DNA of 64,000 bases from CADEED01 sp035995425 (GTDB lineage: Bacteria > Pseudomonadota > Gammaproteobacteria > Steroidobacterales > Steroidobacteraceae). Made by a program: the position numbers and the translations under genes. Positions 1 through 8,706 of this stretch are shown here, in pieces (positions within the stretch are counted from its first letter, which is position 1; each line of letters starts with the position of its first letter). The notes below the pieces were generated by a model. It worked only from the letters and a program-made list of their open reading frames with translations. It was not told where the DNA came from and did not search any database. Location: contig DASYKM010000201.1 of NCBI GenBank assembly GCA_035995425.1, forward strand, positions 1 through 64,000. Direction: 5' to 3'.

Positions 1-1000
1 CGTCGAGCGAACGATTGGTGACGTTGAACCCGTCGCCCAGTTCCTTCGACAACAGGTCGACGTCCTTCTTCACCGACGGCGTGAGCACGGTGATTTCAGG
101 CTTGAGATAGTTGACCGTGTACGCCTGCGGCGTGTGTGTGCGCGGGTCGGTCCAGACGGATTCGACGTCGGCCTGCTCGCTGGCGCCCAACACGGTGCTC
201 TTGCCGGTGGCGAGATCCACACGGACCAGCGCGGACTTGTCACGACCCACCGACGACTGCATGAGCGCGGTGTTGCCCGTGCCTTCGATGCCGATGGTGC
301 CGGTGGTCAGCGAATCGTCCTGGCCATACTTGAGCAGGCTCACCCACTTGCCGCCGGATTTGCGGAAAATCTCGTTGCCGTCGGTGCCGGTCTTCAAGGC
401 GAGCTTGGGTTTGAGATCGAGATCGAGGTCGTAGCCACCGAACTCCTGCGAGTTCTGCTCGATGAGCACGCGCTTGCCGGTGGTCAGGTTCACTTCCCAC
501 AGATCGTGCCATTCGGGAACGCGATCGTTGAGGCCCACGGCGACGATGCCCGGCTTTTTCCACGAGAGGCCCGAGACCTGCGCCGCGATGCCCTTGTAAG
601 GAGTGAGGTCCTTGGTGGTGCCGGCGACCACGTCGGTGGCGTACAGATGCCAGTTCTCATCGCCGCCTTCATCCTGGATGAACAGCACGTGCTGATTGTC
701 GAAAGCCCAGAAGTGCTGGCGGATGCCGCGCTTGGTGTCGTTGGTCACCGGCTTGGCGGCCGACGGATCGCTGCGCGGACCGACCCAGACATTGAGCACG
801 CCGTCTTTCGGCGCGATGAACGAAACGTATTTGCCATCGGGCGACACGCGCGCCTGGGTCTTTTCGGGGTTGCCGAACAATGCCGTGCGCGGAATGACCG
901 CGGTACCCGCGACCGCTTCGGCGGCACTGCGAGCTTGCGCGAAGGAAATGACCGGAAGGATGAGCGCGACCGTGAGGGCGCTTAAAGAAAGGTTTTTCAT
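1..1000 (-). CDS. S9 family peptidase (prolyl oligopeptidase type), N-terminal part, truncated by window edge
   Basis: The gene reads leftward from an ATG at 1000 and leaves the window without a stop, giving about 333 residues. The first 22 or so residues are a Sec signal peptide ending near SFAQA, so the product is periplasmic. The next part contains RVSPDGKYVSFIAP and repeated blade-like segments, typical of the N-terminal beta-propeller of S9 peptidases, which restricts access to an alpha/beta hydrolase domain. The catalytic Ser-Asp-His domain would lie beyond base 1. Such enzymes cleave small peptides after proline or related residues. Family assignment rests on the propeller sequence; substrate is not inferable. 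Confidence 0.85.
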   Translation of the reverse strand, partial: MKNLSLSALTVALILPVISFAQARSAAEAVAGTAVIPRTALFGNPEKTQARVSPDGKYVSFIAPKDGVLNVWVGPRSDPSAAKPVTNDTKRGIRQHFWAFDNQHVLFIQDEGGDENWHLYATDVVAGTTKDLTPYKGIAAQVSGLSWKKPGIVAVGLNDRVPEWHDLWEVNLTTGKRVLIEQNSQEFGGYDLDLDLKPKLALKTGTDGNEIFRKSGGKWVSLLKYGQDDSLTTGTIGIEGTGNTALMQSSVGRDKSALVRVDLATGKSTVLGASEQADVESVWTDPRTHTPQAYTVNYLKPEITVLTPSVKKDVDLLSKELGDGFNVTNRSLD

Positions 1001-1137
1001 GGTTTTTCTCGGGCGGAAGGCCGGAAGGTCTGTGGCGGGCATTCTATATATAAGAGTGGGAATCCGGGCATCCTCCGACTGGGACGGGTTGAGGCGTTTT
1101 GGTTGCGCGCCGAACACCGTGCTACGTTTCCGAGCCT

Positions 1138-1419
1138 ATGGCAGACACCACCACCATCCGGCTTCCGCCCAAGCTGCGCGCGCGCCTGGGCGTGATCGCC
1201 AGGCAAACCGATCGTTCCGTGCACAGCATCATTCTCGAAGCGGTCGAGAGACACACGGCGTACGAAGAGCAGATGCGCGCGCTGGTCAAGGACGCGCTCG
1301 CGGCCGACGCGGAGATCGACCGCACTGGCGACGTCTATCGCGCCGAAGACGTGCACGCCTGGATGGAGCGCCTCGCCAGGGGCGCGGGCAATGAGCGACC
1401 CAAGCCGTGGCGAAAGTAG
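1138..1419 (+). CDS. Ribbon-helix-helix antitoxin-like protein
   Basis: This 93-residue protein begins TTTIRLPPKLRARLGVIA, a beta-strand followed by two helices typical of RHH (CopG/ParD-like) DNA-binding antitoxins. The C-terminal part is acidic and helical, fitting toxin neutralisation. The ATG at 1138 places the strand immediately at the N-terminus; a longer in-frame start at 1099 would add an unrelated leader. It overlaps the following toxin-like gene by 13 bases, the usual antitoxin-first order, so the pair is probably co-transcribed and autoregulated. Activity as an antitoxin is inferred from context. Confidence 0.8.
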   Translation: MADTTTIRLPPKLRARLGVIARQTDRSVHSIILEAVERHTAYEEQMRALVKDALAADAEIDRTGDVYRAEDVHAWMERLARGAGNERPKPWRK

Positions 1420-1670
1420 TCTATTCAGCGCGGGCGCTCGACGACATCGAACAGGCGTCGCAGGCCGGCAATGCGACCGCGATTCAGTCGGCGGTCGTGA
1501 ATCTCGCGGCTCATCCGCTGGTCGGCCGGCGCCTCGAAGACGATCTGCGCGAGCTGGTCGTCTCGTTTGGCGCATCCGGCTACATCGCGCTGTATCGATT
1601 CGTCGTGCAGCGCGACGAGGTGCGCGTGCTCGCGTTGCGCCAGCAGCGCGCGATCGGCTATCTACCTTGA
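1407..1670 (+). CDS. RelE/ParE-family toxin-like protein
   Basis: This 87-residue protein starts at a GTG inside the end of the RHH gene. It begins with KVVYSARALDDIEQ and ends with VRVLALRQQRAIGY, matching the compact fold of the RelE/ParE toxin superfamily (an N-terminal helical hairpin, then a sheet with a conserved VLALRH-like strand; here the His position is Gln). Members either cleave mRNA on ribosomes or poison gyrase. The overlap with the RHH gene supports a type II toxin-antitoxin module. Which mechanism it uses cannot be told from sequence. Confidence 0.78.
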   Translation: MAKVVYSARALDDIEQASQAGNATAIQSAVVNLAAHPLVGRRLEDDLRELVVSFGASGYIALYRFVVQRDEVRVLALRQQRAIGYLP

Positions 1671-1694
1671 TCTCACCGGTCGCGTGCCGGTCTG

Positions 1695-2156
1695 CTACAT
1701 CGTCTTTAGATCTTTGTCGGCCAGGCCCACCAGCACGGCCTCGCCACTCGCGCGATCGACGCGGAACTCGCCGTAACGCGCGCCCGAGAAGCGTTCAGCG
1801 CTGCCCTCTTCGAAAAAGTACGCGTTGGTGCCCAGCCAGACCTGGCCGTTTCGCACGCGATAGCGGATGCGCAAGCCGCCCGCGTTGACATCCGGATCGA
1901 GCGTCGCGATGCGACTCGAATCCACGCGCAATGGCGCGCTACCACTCGCCCCGGCGGGGATGGAGCGCGCGATGTCGAAGCGCAGCGCCATGTAGTCGCC
2001 CTGCATGAGCGAACGCGGATCGACCGGGGCCAGCGCGAGGAAAATGCGTTCGCCATTCGTCTTGATGCGCTCTTTCGCGAAGATGGACCAATTGACCGCC
2101 GCGAGCACCAGCACCACGGCGACGATCAGCAATCTGCGCGCGTGGACGGTATTCAT
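1695..2156 (-). CDS. GDYXXLXY domain membrane-anchored protein
   Basis: This 153-residue protein has one N-terminal transmembrane segment (LLIVAVVLVLAAVNWSIF) and then a periplasmic domain. The signature QGDYMALRFDI matches the GDYXXLXY family. Family members are normally encoded beside DUF2157 and DUF4401 membrane proteins, exactly as here. The ATG overlaps the stop of the DUF4401 gene by four bases (ATGA), indicating translational coupling. The biochemical role of the trio is unknown; an envelope complex is a reasonable guess. It converges on the toxin gene, with 24 bases between the stops. Confidence 0.85.
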   Translation of the reverse strand: MNTVHARRLLIVAVVLVLAAVNWSIFAKERIKTNGERIFLALAPVDPRSLMQGDYMALRFDIARSIPAGASGSAPLRVDSSRIATLDPDVNAGGLRIRYRVRNGQVWLGTNAYFFEEGSAERFSGARYGEFRVDRASGEAVLVGLADKDLKTM

Positions 2157-3163
2157 GCCGCGCTCCCGGCTTCATGCTTGTGCAAGGCGATTCCAGCCAG
2201 CAGCAGCGCCGCGCCTGCCAAAGCCATGATCGCCGACTTCCACATGAGCGTGGTGCCGTACAGGTAATAGAAGTTCGCCAGGTGCAGCAGAGCGGCCAGG
2301 ACCGCCGAGCCTAACAACGCATTGCTGCGCACGAGGTATGCGCCGTAGGCGGAGGCCATCGCCAACCCGACGTTCAGGAATGGGAACAAGGCACCCCAGG
2401 AAAAAGGCATCCCACCGTGTTGCAGGCCCAGGGCAAACACGTTGATCGGCAGCACGTCGATGCCGCCGGTCGCCAGGCCCAGCAATACACCGATGAGCAG
2501 CGGACGCGCATAGGCGCGCAGGCCGCTCGACATCCACTGCACTTCGTTGCGGATCAGCCATGCCGCGAGCGCGAGCATCGGCACCCAGGTGATCAGCCAG
2601 CCGGCCGGGATTGCCCAGGAATGAAACTGCGCCGGCGTCCGCCCGTACTGCTCGCCGAAGAAGAGTTCCTCGCCGCTGCCGGGTCGCAGCAGGAACCGCA
2701 CGACGAATACCCAGGCGATGGCCGCGAACATGGCCGCCAGCGTTCGCGCGGTCTTGTTAGGCATGACCAGCAGCACGAAGATCTGCAGCCCGAGCAGGGT
2801 CGCGCTGACGGGCAACCCCGACATGTGATCCTTGACGATTCCCCAGCCGACGGCGAACTGGCCGGCAATCGAGATGGCGAGCGCCAGCTGATCGAGGAAC
2901 ACACCGCTGCGATCGGCGTGATACAGCGCCCACGCACTCCCCAGCAACAGGCCGCCGATGGCGAAGATGGAGACCGTGGATTCGGGTTTGAACAAGAACC
3001 CGATGAAGGACAGCAGGAAGATTCCGGCGAGCCAGCCGGCGGCGCCCTGCAGCAGCGCGACGAACCAGGGGCGATCCGCGGAATCCTCCGGCGGCGCCTT
3101 GTCCGGTATGACACCGCGGGCGCGCAACTGCGCGATGAATTCAATGTAGGCGGAGGCGCTCAT
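2153..3163 (-). CDS. DUF4401 multi-pass membrane protein
   Basis: The 336-residue product starts at MSASAYIEFIAQLRARGVIP and contains roughly ten hydrophobic segments from residue 30 onward. The N-terminal cytosolic piece followed by WFVALLQGAAGWLAGIF is typical of DUF4401. The chosen ATG at 3163 overlaps the upstream DUF2157 stop by four bases, and its own stop overlaps the next start by four bases, so three genes form one coupled unit. An open frame extends upstream but only as antisense of DUF2157 coding sequence, so a longer start is unlikely. Function is unknown. Confidence 0.85.
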   Translation of the reverse strand: MSASAYIEFIAQLRARGVIPDKAPPEDSADRPWFVALLQGAAGWLAGIFLLSFIGFLFKPESTVSIFAIGGLLLGSAWALYHADRSGVFLDQLALAISIAGQFAVGWGIVKDHMSGLPVSATLLGLQIFVLLVMPNKTARTLAAMFAAIAWVFVVRFLLRPGSGEELFFGEQYGRTPAQFHSWAIPAGWLITWVPMLALAAWLIRNEVQWMSSGLRAYARPLLIGVLLGLATGGIDVLPINVFALGLQHGGMPFSWGALFPFLNVGLAMASAYGAYLVRSNALLGSAVLAALLHLANFYYLYGTTLMWKSAIMALAGAALLLAGIALHKHEAGSAA

Positions 3164-4173
3164 CCGGCCGTTCCCGCGCGCCAGCGGCGCGTGAGCGAAG
3201 TGAGTATCTTCCCGGCCGCCGTCGAGGTGCCGATGAGCCACAGCGCGAGGAACAGGAATGTGCCCTCGTCGTGGAACGCGGCGACGCGGGCCAGCCACAC
3301 CAGGCTGACAACGATGAAGGTGCCCATGACCACCGCGAGTGGATAGACGTCGGTGCGGCGGCGCAATGCGTACACCGTCACCACGGCCATGGCCACGGCG
3401 AGCGCGAATACCGTGGCGGGGTCGCCGCCAACGGTTTCGAACTCCACGCGCTCGCCCAGCACACCGAGCACGCCGCCCCAGGTTCCAAATCCGAAGGCGC
3501 AGGACAGGATGAGCCGTCGCACCCAGTCGGGAGCCGCGTCGATGGGCCGGATCTCGAGCGCGAACCACAACGCGAGATTCGCCCAGGCCGCGGCCATGAT
3601 GAGAAGTGCCGGCCGGACGTGAAATCCATCGAGCAGCAGCCAGATCAAACCACCGGTGGGATGCCCGCCGCAGAACAGCACCAGCGCGGTGTCGAGCACC
3701 AGTACCCAGGCGGCGGTGGCCACGCTCCATTGCGCGGCGACGACCAGCGGCAGGCCTAACAAGGCCCAGCCGAGGAACAACTCGTAGACGTCCGCGCCGG
3801 TTTGATAGGTCTGGCCGAAGAGTGCGAGCAGGGCGCCGCTGGCAATGAAGGCGAGGAAAGTGGCGCCACGGCCGATGAAGGCCGGCGGCGGCCTCGCGAA
3901 CGCGACCGCCACACAGGCGATCAGCACGATCTCGACGAGCGCGAAGCGGCCGAACACCGCGATCCGGCTCCAGTTGGCGGCCACGAAAAACACCAGGGCC
4001 GCGGCCAACGACAGCACGCCGGCGATGCGCAGGCAGTTGGCGAAAAAGTGGATGGCCTCGGCGCGCGACGGGTGCGCGCCGGCGAGCTCGAGCATGGTTT
4101 CGGTTCGACGGCTGTCCAGCGAATAGAACTCCGCCAGACCGTCGAGCTCGCTGCGTTTCAACTTGGGCCGCAT
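3160..4173 (-). CDS. DUF2157 multi-pass membrane protein
   Basis: This 337-residue protein begins MRPKLKRSELDGLAEFYSL, has a charged N-terminal helix of about 60 residues and then about ten transmembrane helices, the layout of DUF2157 proteins. It is first in the coupled operon with DUF4401 and GDYXXLXY. The frame is open further upstream, but the ATG at 4173 fits the family's N-terminus. It is divergent from the lactonase gene across about 135 bases, which should hold both promoters. No motif suggests an enzymatic activity. Confidence 0.85.
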   Translation of the reverse strand: MRPKLKRSELDGLAEFYSLDSRRTETMLELAGAHPSRAEAIHFFANCLRIAGVLSLAAALVFFVAANWSRIAVFGRFALVEIVLIACVAVAFARPPPAFIGRGATFLAFIASGALLALFGQTYQTGADVYELFLGWALLGLPLVVAAQWSVATAAWVLVLDTALVLFCGGHPTGGLIWLLLDGFHVRPALLIMAAAWANLALWFALEIRPIDAAPDWVRRLILSCAFGFGTWGGVLGVLGERVEFETVGGDPATVFALAVAMAVVTVYALRRRTDVYPLAVVMGTFIVVSLVWLARVAAFHDEGTFLFLALWLIGTSTAAGKILTSLTRRWRAGTAG

Positions 4174-4308
4174 TCGTGGCGGAGTATAGCCGCGCCTCAC
4201 AACCCGCCTGCCACTTCGCGCCCCCGGGCCACGGGTATCGGTTTTTGCGACCGCCGGGCGCGGCTTATGTGGCATGCTTGCGCCCCCGCACAAGGAAGTC
4301 ATACGACC

Positions 4309-5445
4309 ATGAAACCTGCGCTGCTGCGGCCCGCCGCCAAGTCGTTCCTCACCCTCTCCCTCGTCTGCGCAAGCACCATCGCCATGGCCAACACCACGCT
4401 GCTCTACATCGCCACCCAGAACCCCGACAAGATGGGCATCGCCGCGGCCGAGTTCGATTCGACCACCGGCGCGCTGTCCGAACCGCGGATGATCATCGAG
4501 ACGCGCGATCCGGCGCATTTCACGCTGTCCGCCGACGGCAAGCACCTCTACATGTGCAACAGCGGCACGCCGGGCGGCGTCAGCGCGTTCGCGGTGGAGA
4601 ACAAGAAGACGGGCGCGCTGCGCCTGCTCAACTACAAGGAATCGAAGGGTCGCGGCCCTAGCTACGTGAGCGTCGACCGCAGCGGTCGTTACGTGCTCGC
4701 CGCGAACTACGGCGGCGGCTTCGTCGAGGTCTATTCGCTCACCAAGGACGGAGCGCTGGATCAGCAGACCGCCTTCGTGCAGCACATCGGCTCGAGCGTG
4801 CATCCGCAGCGCCAGACCAAGCCATACGCGCACTGGGTCCGCACCGACCCGACCAACAAGTTTGGCCTGGTCGCGGACCTGGGCATGGACGAGGTGGTGG
4901 TCTACAAATTCGACGCGCGCACCGGCAAGCTTTCGCCCAACGATCCACCGTTCACCAAGGTGGCCGGCGGCATGGGACCGCGGCACCTAGTGTTCCACCC
5001 GAACGGCAAGTGGGTGTATGGCATCGCGGAGATCGCCAACGAAGTCATGGCGTTCAACTGGGATTCCGCCAACGGCGTGCTCACGCAATTCCAGTCGGTG
5101 AATACGCTGGCGGACGGCTTCAAGGATCCGAGCACCGCGGCGGAGATCGCCGTGCACACGAACGGCAAGTTCCTGTACGCGTCGAACCGCGGCGAGGACA
5201 GCATCGTGGTGTATGCCGTCGACCAGAAGACCGGCGAGCTCACGTTCAAGCAGCGCGTGTCGTCAGGCGGAAAAGTACCGCGTTACTTCACGTTCGACCC
5301 GACTAACAAGTGGCTGATCGTCAGCAACCAGGACAGCGCGAACTTGAGCGTGTTCAGCGTGGATGCGAAGACCGGCGAGCTGGCGGCGCAGGGAAAACCC
5401 GTAACACTGGTGAAACCCATGGGCGTGGTCTTTGCCCCAAGATAG
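4309..5445 (+). CDS. Secreted lactonase family protein (7-bladed beta-propeller)
   Basis: This 378-residue protein has a signal peptide ending near IAMA (about residue 25) followed by a beta-propeller with repeated blade ends such as HFTLSADGKHLYMCN, GPSYVSVDRSGRYVLAANYG and GPRHLVFHPNGKWVY. This matches the lactonase_7-bladed family (6-phosphogluconolactonase-like). With an export signal it more likely acts in the periplasm on sugar or other lactones than in the pentose phosphate pathway. A start further upstream would include sequence antisense to DUF2157; the ATG at 4309 places the signal peptide at the N-terminus. Confidence 0.88.
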   Translation: MKPALLRPAAKSFLTLSLVCASTIAMANTTLLYIATQNPDKMGIAAAEFDSTTGALSEPRMIIETRDPAHFTLSADGKHLYMCNSGTPGGVSAFAVENKKTGALRLLNYKESKGRGPSYVSVDRSGRYVLAANYGGGFVEVYSLTKDGALDQQTAFVQHIGSSVHPQRQTKPYAHWVRTDPTNKFGLVADLGMDEVVVYKFDARTGKLSPNDPPFTKVAGGMGPRHLVFHPNGKWVYGIAEIANEVMAFNWDSANGVLTQFQSVNTLADGFKDPSTAAEIAVHTNGKFLYASNRGEDSIVVYAVDQKTGELTFKQRVSSGGKVPRYFTFDPTNKWLIVSNQDSANLSVFSVDAKTGELAAQGKPVTLVKPMGVVFAPR

Positions 5446-5488
5446 CGCTGCAACATCGCGTGTTTGGGGAGTTTGTTAGGAAGCGCCG

Positions 5489-5510
5489 GCACTTCCGCTG
5501 AGAAAGTGCC
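5489..5510 (+). terminator. Possible hairpin terminator after the lactonase gene
   Basis: A 7-bp perfect stem (GGCACTT with AAGTGCC) closes an 8-base loop 44 bases past the lactonase stop. No clear T-run follows, so intrinsic termination is uncertain. The rest of 5446-5697 holds no gene or recognised riboswitch that I can see; another short hairpin (CGTAGG / CCTACG) lies just upstream of the Hpt-like gene. Confidence 0.3.
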
Positions 5511-5697
5511 AATTCACCTTGCGTGGCGTCGCCTTTTGGCTACGCGTCTTACGGAGATTTCATTCGCCCCGATGACAGTGGAGGCGCCGCCGATGCGTTC
5601 TGTGGGATTCAGCGTACGGCCGACTATCTCCGGTCTCTCTGGGTGCGCCACCGGTTTTTACGTAGGCTAGCAACCTACGAATGCAAAGACTCACTTC

Positions 5698-6048
5698 ATG
5701 AACGACGTTCGCGACCCGGAACCCGGCGCGGACGCGACCCGCGCCCAACTCGTCGAGCTTTTCCTGCGACGCAGTCTCAGCGAAGTCGAACAAATGCGTC
5801 GCGCTGTGCCAAAGCTCATCGCGGGCGACGATGCCACGTGGCAGGAAGTCCGTTTCAACGGCCAACGCATCATGGGGACCGCGAACGGTCTGCAGCTCGG
5901 TGTACTGGTGGCTTGCGCCAGGGAACTGGCGGCGCTCGCCGAAGAGAGGTTTGCGCGCGCGACACTCGATGCGCACTTCCTGCTGAGCGTCACCACCGCC
6001 ATCGAGATGGTGGCCATCGAGCTGGCGCGACTCCTTCGCGAGCGCTAG
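5698..6048 (+). CDS. Hpt-like helical protein lacking the phosphoacceptor histidine
   Basis: The 116-residue product is entirely helical. The segment FNGQRIMGTANGLQLGVL followed by ACARELAALAEE has the spacing of a histidine phosphotransfer motif (normally HxLKGxxxxLG... then C..LE). The His position appears to be Gln and the conserved Lys appears to be Met, so phosphotransfer through this residue seems impossible. It may be a docking or decoy protein for a response regulator. No kinase or receiver gene is adjacent. Its stop overlaps the convergent gene by four bases. Fold assignment is by motif pattern only. Confidence 0.55.
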   Translation: MNDVRDPEPGADATRAQLVELFLRRSLSEVEQMRRAVPKLIAGDDATWQEVRFNGQRIMGTANGLQLGVLVACARELAALAEERFARATLDAHFLLSVTTAIEMVAIELARLLRER

Positions 6049-6662
6049 CCCACGCGCAGGATGCGCATTACCGCCTCATAAGAAACCGTGATCTGCAGCA
6101 GGGCGGCGAGCGTCGCTATGAGTGACAGCTCGATGCCGAACCTGGCGCGAACGTCGTTGATGCGATAGATGTCGCCGACCATGCGATGCGCAAATGAAGG
6201 CGCCAGTGTCACCGTCAGCTCTTCGCGCCGCTCGGGCGGTATTTCGAGGGCCTCCAGCAGGGAGGTGACGATGTTGACCGCGGTTTTCACCTGGCTGCCG
6301 GCGACGCGGCCGGAAAGATAGTGCGCGGATCGTCCGGTGATATAAGCCGCGGCGCCTGAATCGCTGGCGCAATGAGTGGTCCAGAATGGAATCAGGACGT
6401 CGTCGACCAACGGCCGGAGCTTGTTTCGTTCCTCATCCGACAGCGCCGACGCGTCGAGCGCGGTGACCATGGCTGCCGACACCGCAGCGCATATTTCACG
6501 CCGCCCTGCACCCGCGCTCAGGCTCTCACTGTCGCCGAGCTTCCCAGCGTCTTTCAGTGCCCGCGCCAGCAGCGCAGTCACTTCGCTAGTGAAGTCGTTG
6601 AGACTCACGCCGTAGTCCCTTGCAAGCTGGCTCGCGGGTACGCGGCGTTCTTTCCCTGCCAT
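6045..6662 (-). CDS. Hypothetical helical protein, 205 aa
   Basis: I do not recognise this protein. It is soluble, mostly helical, with no signal peptide. The N-terminus (VPASQLARDYGVSLNDFTSE) resembles a regulatory or scaffolding helix; the middle carries SAHYLSGRVAGSQVKTAVN and the C-terminus is hydrophobic (IELSLIATLAALLQITV), which could be one membrane-associated helix. It converges on the Hpt-like gene with a four-base overlap of stops. An ATG at 6662 preceded by an A/G-rich stretch is a plausible start. Coding potential is supported by the long uninterrupted frame and codon bias like its neighbours. Confidence 0.6.
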   Translation of the reverse strand: MAGKERRVPASQLARDYGVSLNDFTSEVTALLARALKDAGKLGDSESLSAGAGRREICAAVSAAMVTALDASALSDEERNKLRPLVDDVLIPFWTTHCASDSGAAAYITGRSAHYLSGRVAGSQVKTAVNIVTSLLEALEIPPERREELTVTLAPSFAHRMVGDIYRINDVRARFGIELSLIATLAALLQITVSYEAVMRILRVG

Positions 6663-6870
6663 GATTCGATCCTGGTTTCCCTGTCGGCGGTTGGGAGTAT
6701 GCAGCGAAAACGATCATGCCTGCGACATCCTCTATTGGTCGCGAGAGCATGCTAGTTCACATGGGGTGCGGTGACGGGTTCGCACGCCGGATGCGAATCG
6801 GAACAACTCCACGGACAGGCCGGCGAATGCCTACATTCGCGTCAGCCGGGAACTGACGCAGCGCTGACGC

Positions 6871-7920
6871 TCAGGGCTTCAGCCAGTGCACGAACCAGGC
6901 GATGCCGGCCTCGATGCTCTCCGGATCCACGCGGTGCGGCGTGTCTTCCTGAATGATCAACTTCAGCTTGTCGGACGCATTCACGGCATCGTAGAGAGGC
7001 TTCGCCTCGGCGATCGACAGGCGCACGCCGGCGATAGGCGTGTTCGCATCAGAGTCACCATTCACCACTAACAAGGGACGCGGAGCGATGGCCAGCAACA
7101 TCGCCGGCCCGTCGAACTGACCGTCGATGCCGGGCGCGACGCGCGCGTAGAACTCGCGCACGAAGTCCACGCTTTCGTTCGACTTGCCAGCCGCCTTGGC
7201 CGCCGCGTCGAAGCCGTCCTGAATGGTGTGGATGCGAGCATGCCACTGACCGTTGTCGAGCTCCCACTTGAATCCCTGCACGCCGATGTAGGACACGGCC
7301 ACGGCGATTCGCGTATCCGCGGCGGTAGTCAGATAGGTCTCGATGCCGCCCTTGGAGATTCCGGTGAGGCCGATGCGCGCCGCATCCACGTCCTTGCGCG
7401 TGACCAGATAGTCGATGAGGCGCATCACGTCCCAGCTGGTGTCGAAATAGAACGGATGCCCCTGGCCGGTCTTGAACGCGCGCGCGATGGCGTCGTTGTA
7501 TTCGGCCGAGCCGCTGCCGGCCTTGGTACGCTCGCCATGGAATCGGCCGTCGATGGCGACGCCGATGAACCCGGCGCGCGCCGCCTTGAGCACGAGCTCG
7601 GCGATCTGGCCGCTGTCCTTCGTGCCGCCCGTGCCGTGCAGCACGATGACCGCGGGCCGCGGGCCTTTGAACTTCGCGCTGTCGGGCAGAAGTAGATAGC
7701 CCGGCACGCGCTCGGTGGCGTCCGAGTAGAACCACAGGTGATATTTCTTCAGGCCGTCGACCGGGGCCATTTCAGTGAGCTCGGGCCTGAGCGCCGCTTT
7801 CGGCCGATCTACGACGCGCAGATAGGCGGCGCGCGTGTCCGGCGGGGAGCTATCGGCGAAAGCCGCACCGGAAAGCTGCAATGCCAGCAGCACGGCGGCA
7901 AACAATCGAAGGAATTTCAT
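6871..7920 (-). CDS. Secreted alpha/beta hydrolase (dienelactone hydrolase / S9-like esterase)
   Basis: This 349-residue protein has a signal peptide (ending near SGAAFA, residue 22). The oxyanion region PAVIVLHGTGG, nucleophile elbow GISKG (Ser near 189), an acidic residue in NGDSDANTP (about 290) and the His in TPHRVD (about 327) form a complete Ser-Asp-His triad. This fits periplasmic acetyl-xylan-esterase-like or dienelactone-hydrolase-like enzymes. It lies 73 bases downstream of the GST gene on the same strand, separated by a GGGGACA repeat. Substrate is unknown. Confidence 0.83.
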   Translation of the reverse strand: MKFLRLFAAVLLALQLSGAAFADSSPPDTRAAYLRVVDRPKAALRPELTEMAPVDGLKKYHLWFYSDATERVPGYLLLPDSAKFKGPRPAVIVLHGTGGTKDSGQIAELVLKAARAGFIGVAIDGRFHGERTKAGSGSAEYNDAIARAFKTGQGHPFYFDTSWDVMRLIDYLVTRKDVDAARIGLTGISKGGIETYLTTAADTRIAVAVSYIGVQGFKWELDNGQWHARIHTIQDGFDAAAKAAGKSNESVDFVREFYARVAPGIDGQFDGPAMLLAIAPRPLLVVNGDSDANTPIAGVRLSIAEAKPLYDAVNASDKLKLIIQEDTPHRVDPESIEAGIAWFVHWLKP

Positions 7921-7941
7921 GAACGATCCTTGTGTCGAGGC

Positions 7942-7996
7942 GTGTCCCCGTTTGCTAGGAAACGAGGAACGGCCCCTGGCGGGGCTGTCCCCATTA
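7942..7996 (-). repeat. GGGGACA-type REP-like remnant at the GST stop codon
   Basis: On the minus strand the GST stop codon TAA runs directly into TGGGGACAGCCCC, followed by a GCCCC/GGGGC hairpin and a second GGGGACA about 40 bases on. The GGGGACA core and its position on a stop codon resemble the three better-preserved inverted repeats in this window (at 25.7, 27.9 and 37.9 kb). This copy is degenerate and lacks the ATTCCTATTT part. Confidence 0.45.
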
Positions 7997-8701
7997 TTTT
8001 ACGAATCCGGGGTAGAACTCCGCCATCAACCGGTCGCGGTAGGCGACCAGATTCGGCAGGCTGCGCGCCCTGGCATGCGCCGGCGACTCGAACACCGGCG
8101 ACAACGCGCCGGCGATGAACGCGAATGCCGTGGCATCGGCGCCGCACACCTGGCCGCCCATGAGATAGGGCCCGTCGCCGAGAACCCGTGACAGCGCTTC
8201 GAATGCGCGGTCGGACATGAGTGTCATCTCGGCCTCGTTGTGGCGGCTGATGCCGTGTCCGTGCAGGTTGCGGCGCACTTTGCCGCGTATTGTCCACTTC
8301 ACCAGCGGCCGGATCAGGGCCGGCGCGCGCTTGAAGAAGTTCGCCGGACCCTTTTCGAAGTTGTCGTCTTTCATCCAGCGCCAGTACACCATCACCCAGT
8401 ACAGGTGATCCTCGAGCATCTTTTCCGTGGCCCAGGCCACGCCGCGATCCCGTGTAGATAGCCCGCGGTCGAAGTCGACGGAATACTTCCGCTCGAAATA
8501 CAGCCGCATGAGCGTCGAGTCGGCGATGACGGTGCCATCGTCGTCGATGTAGGGCAGTTTGCCCTTGGGCGCGCGCGGAAATCCCCTGGTGCTCTCCTGG
8601 TATTCGAGCTTCGCGAGCTTGAGCAGCATCTGGCCCTTCATCACGAAGGGGCTGGCGTCGGGCAGTCCGAAATACGGGCCGAAGGTGTACAGCGTGATCA
8701 T
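7994..8701 (-). CDS. Glutathione S-transferase family protein (metaxin/Tom37-like type)
   Basis: The 235-residue product begins MITLYTFGPYFGLPDASPF, the thioredoxin-like N-terminal domain, with LPYIDDDGTVIADSTLMRLY as the glutathione-binding loop (cis-Pro and the acidic-Ser pair). The C-terminal half is all-helical and ends in GQVCGADATAFAFIAGALSP, a GST C-terminal domain. The LLKLAKLEY spacing and overall size fit the metaxin-like GSTs common in proteobacteria. It starts five bases after the DUF167 stop, so the two are co-transcribed. The physiological substrate is unknown. Confidence 0.82.
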   Translation of the reverse strand: MITLYTFGPYFGLPDASPFVMKGQMLLKLAKLEYQESTRGFPRAPKGKLPYIDDDGTVIADSTLMRLYFERKYSVDFDRGLSTRDRGVAWATEKMLEDHLYWVMVYWRWMKDDNFEKGPANFFKRAPALIRPLVKWTIRGKVRRNLHGHGISRHNEAEMTLMSDRAFEALSRVLGDGPYLMGGQVCGADATAFAFIAGALSPVFESPAHARARSLPNLVAYRDRLMAEFYPGFVK

Positions 8702-8706
8702 TCTTG

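Noticed and set aside
5511..5697. Possible cyclic-di-GMP (GEMM) riboswitch before the Hpt-like gene
   Set aside because: Several hairpins and ATGCAAAG are present, but the conserved GEMM core and tetraloop-receptor sequences are not.
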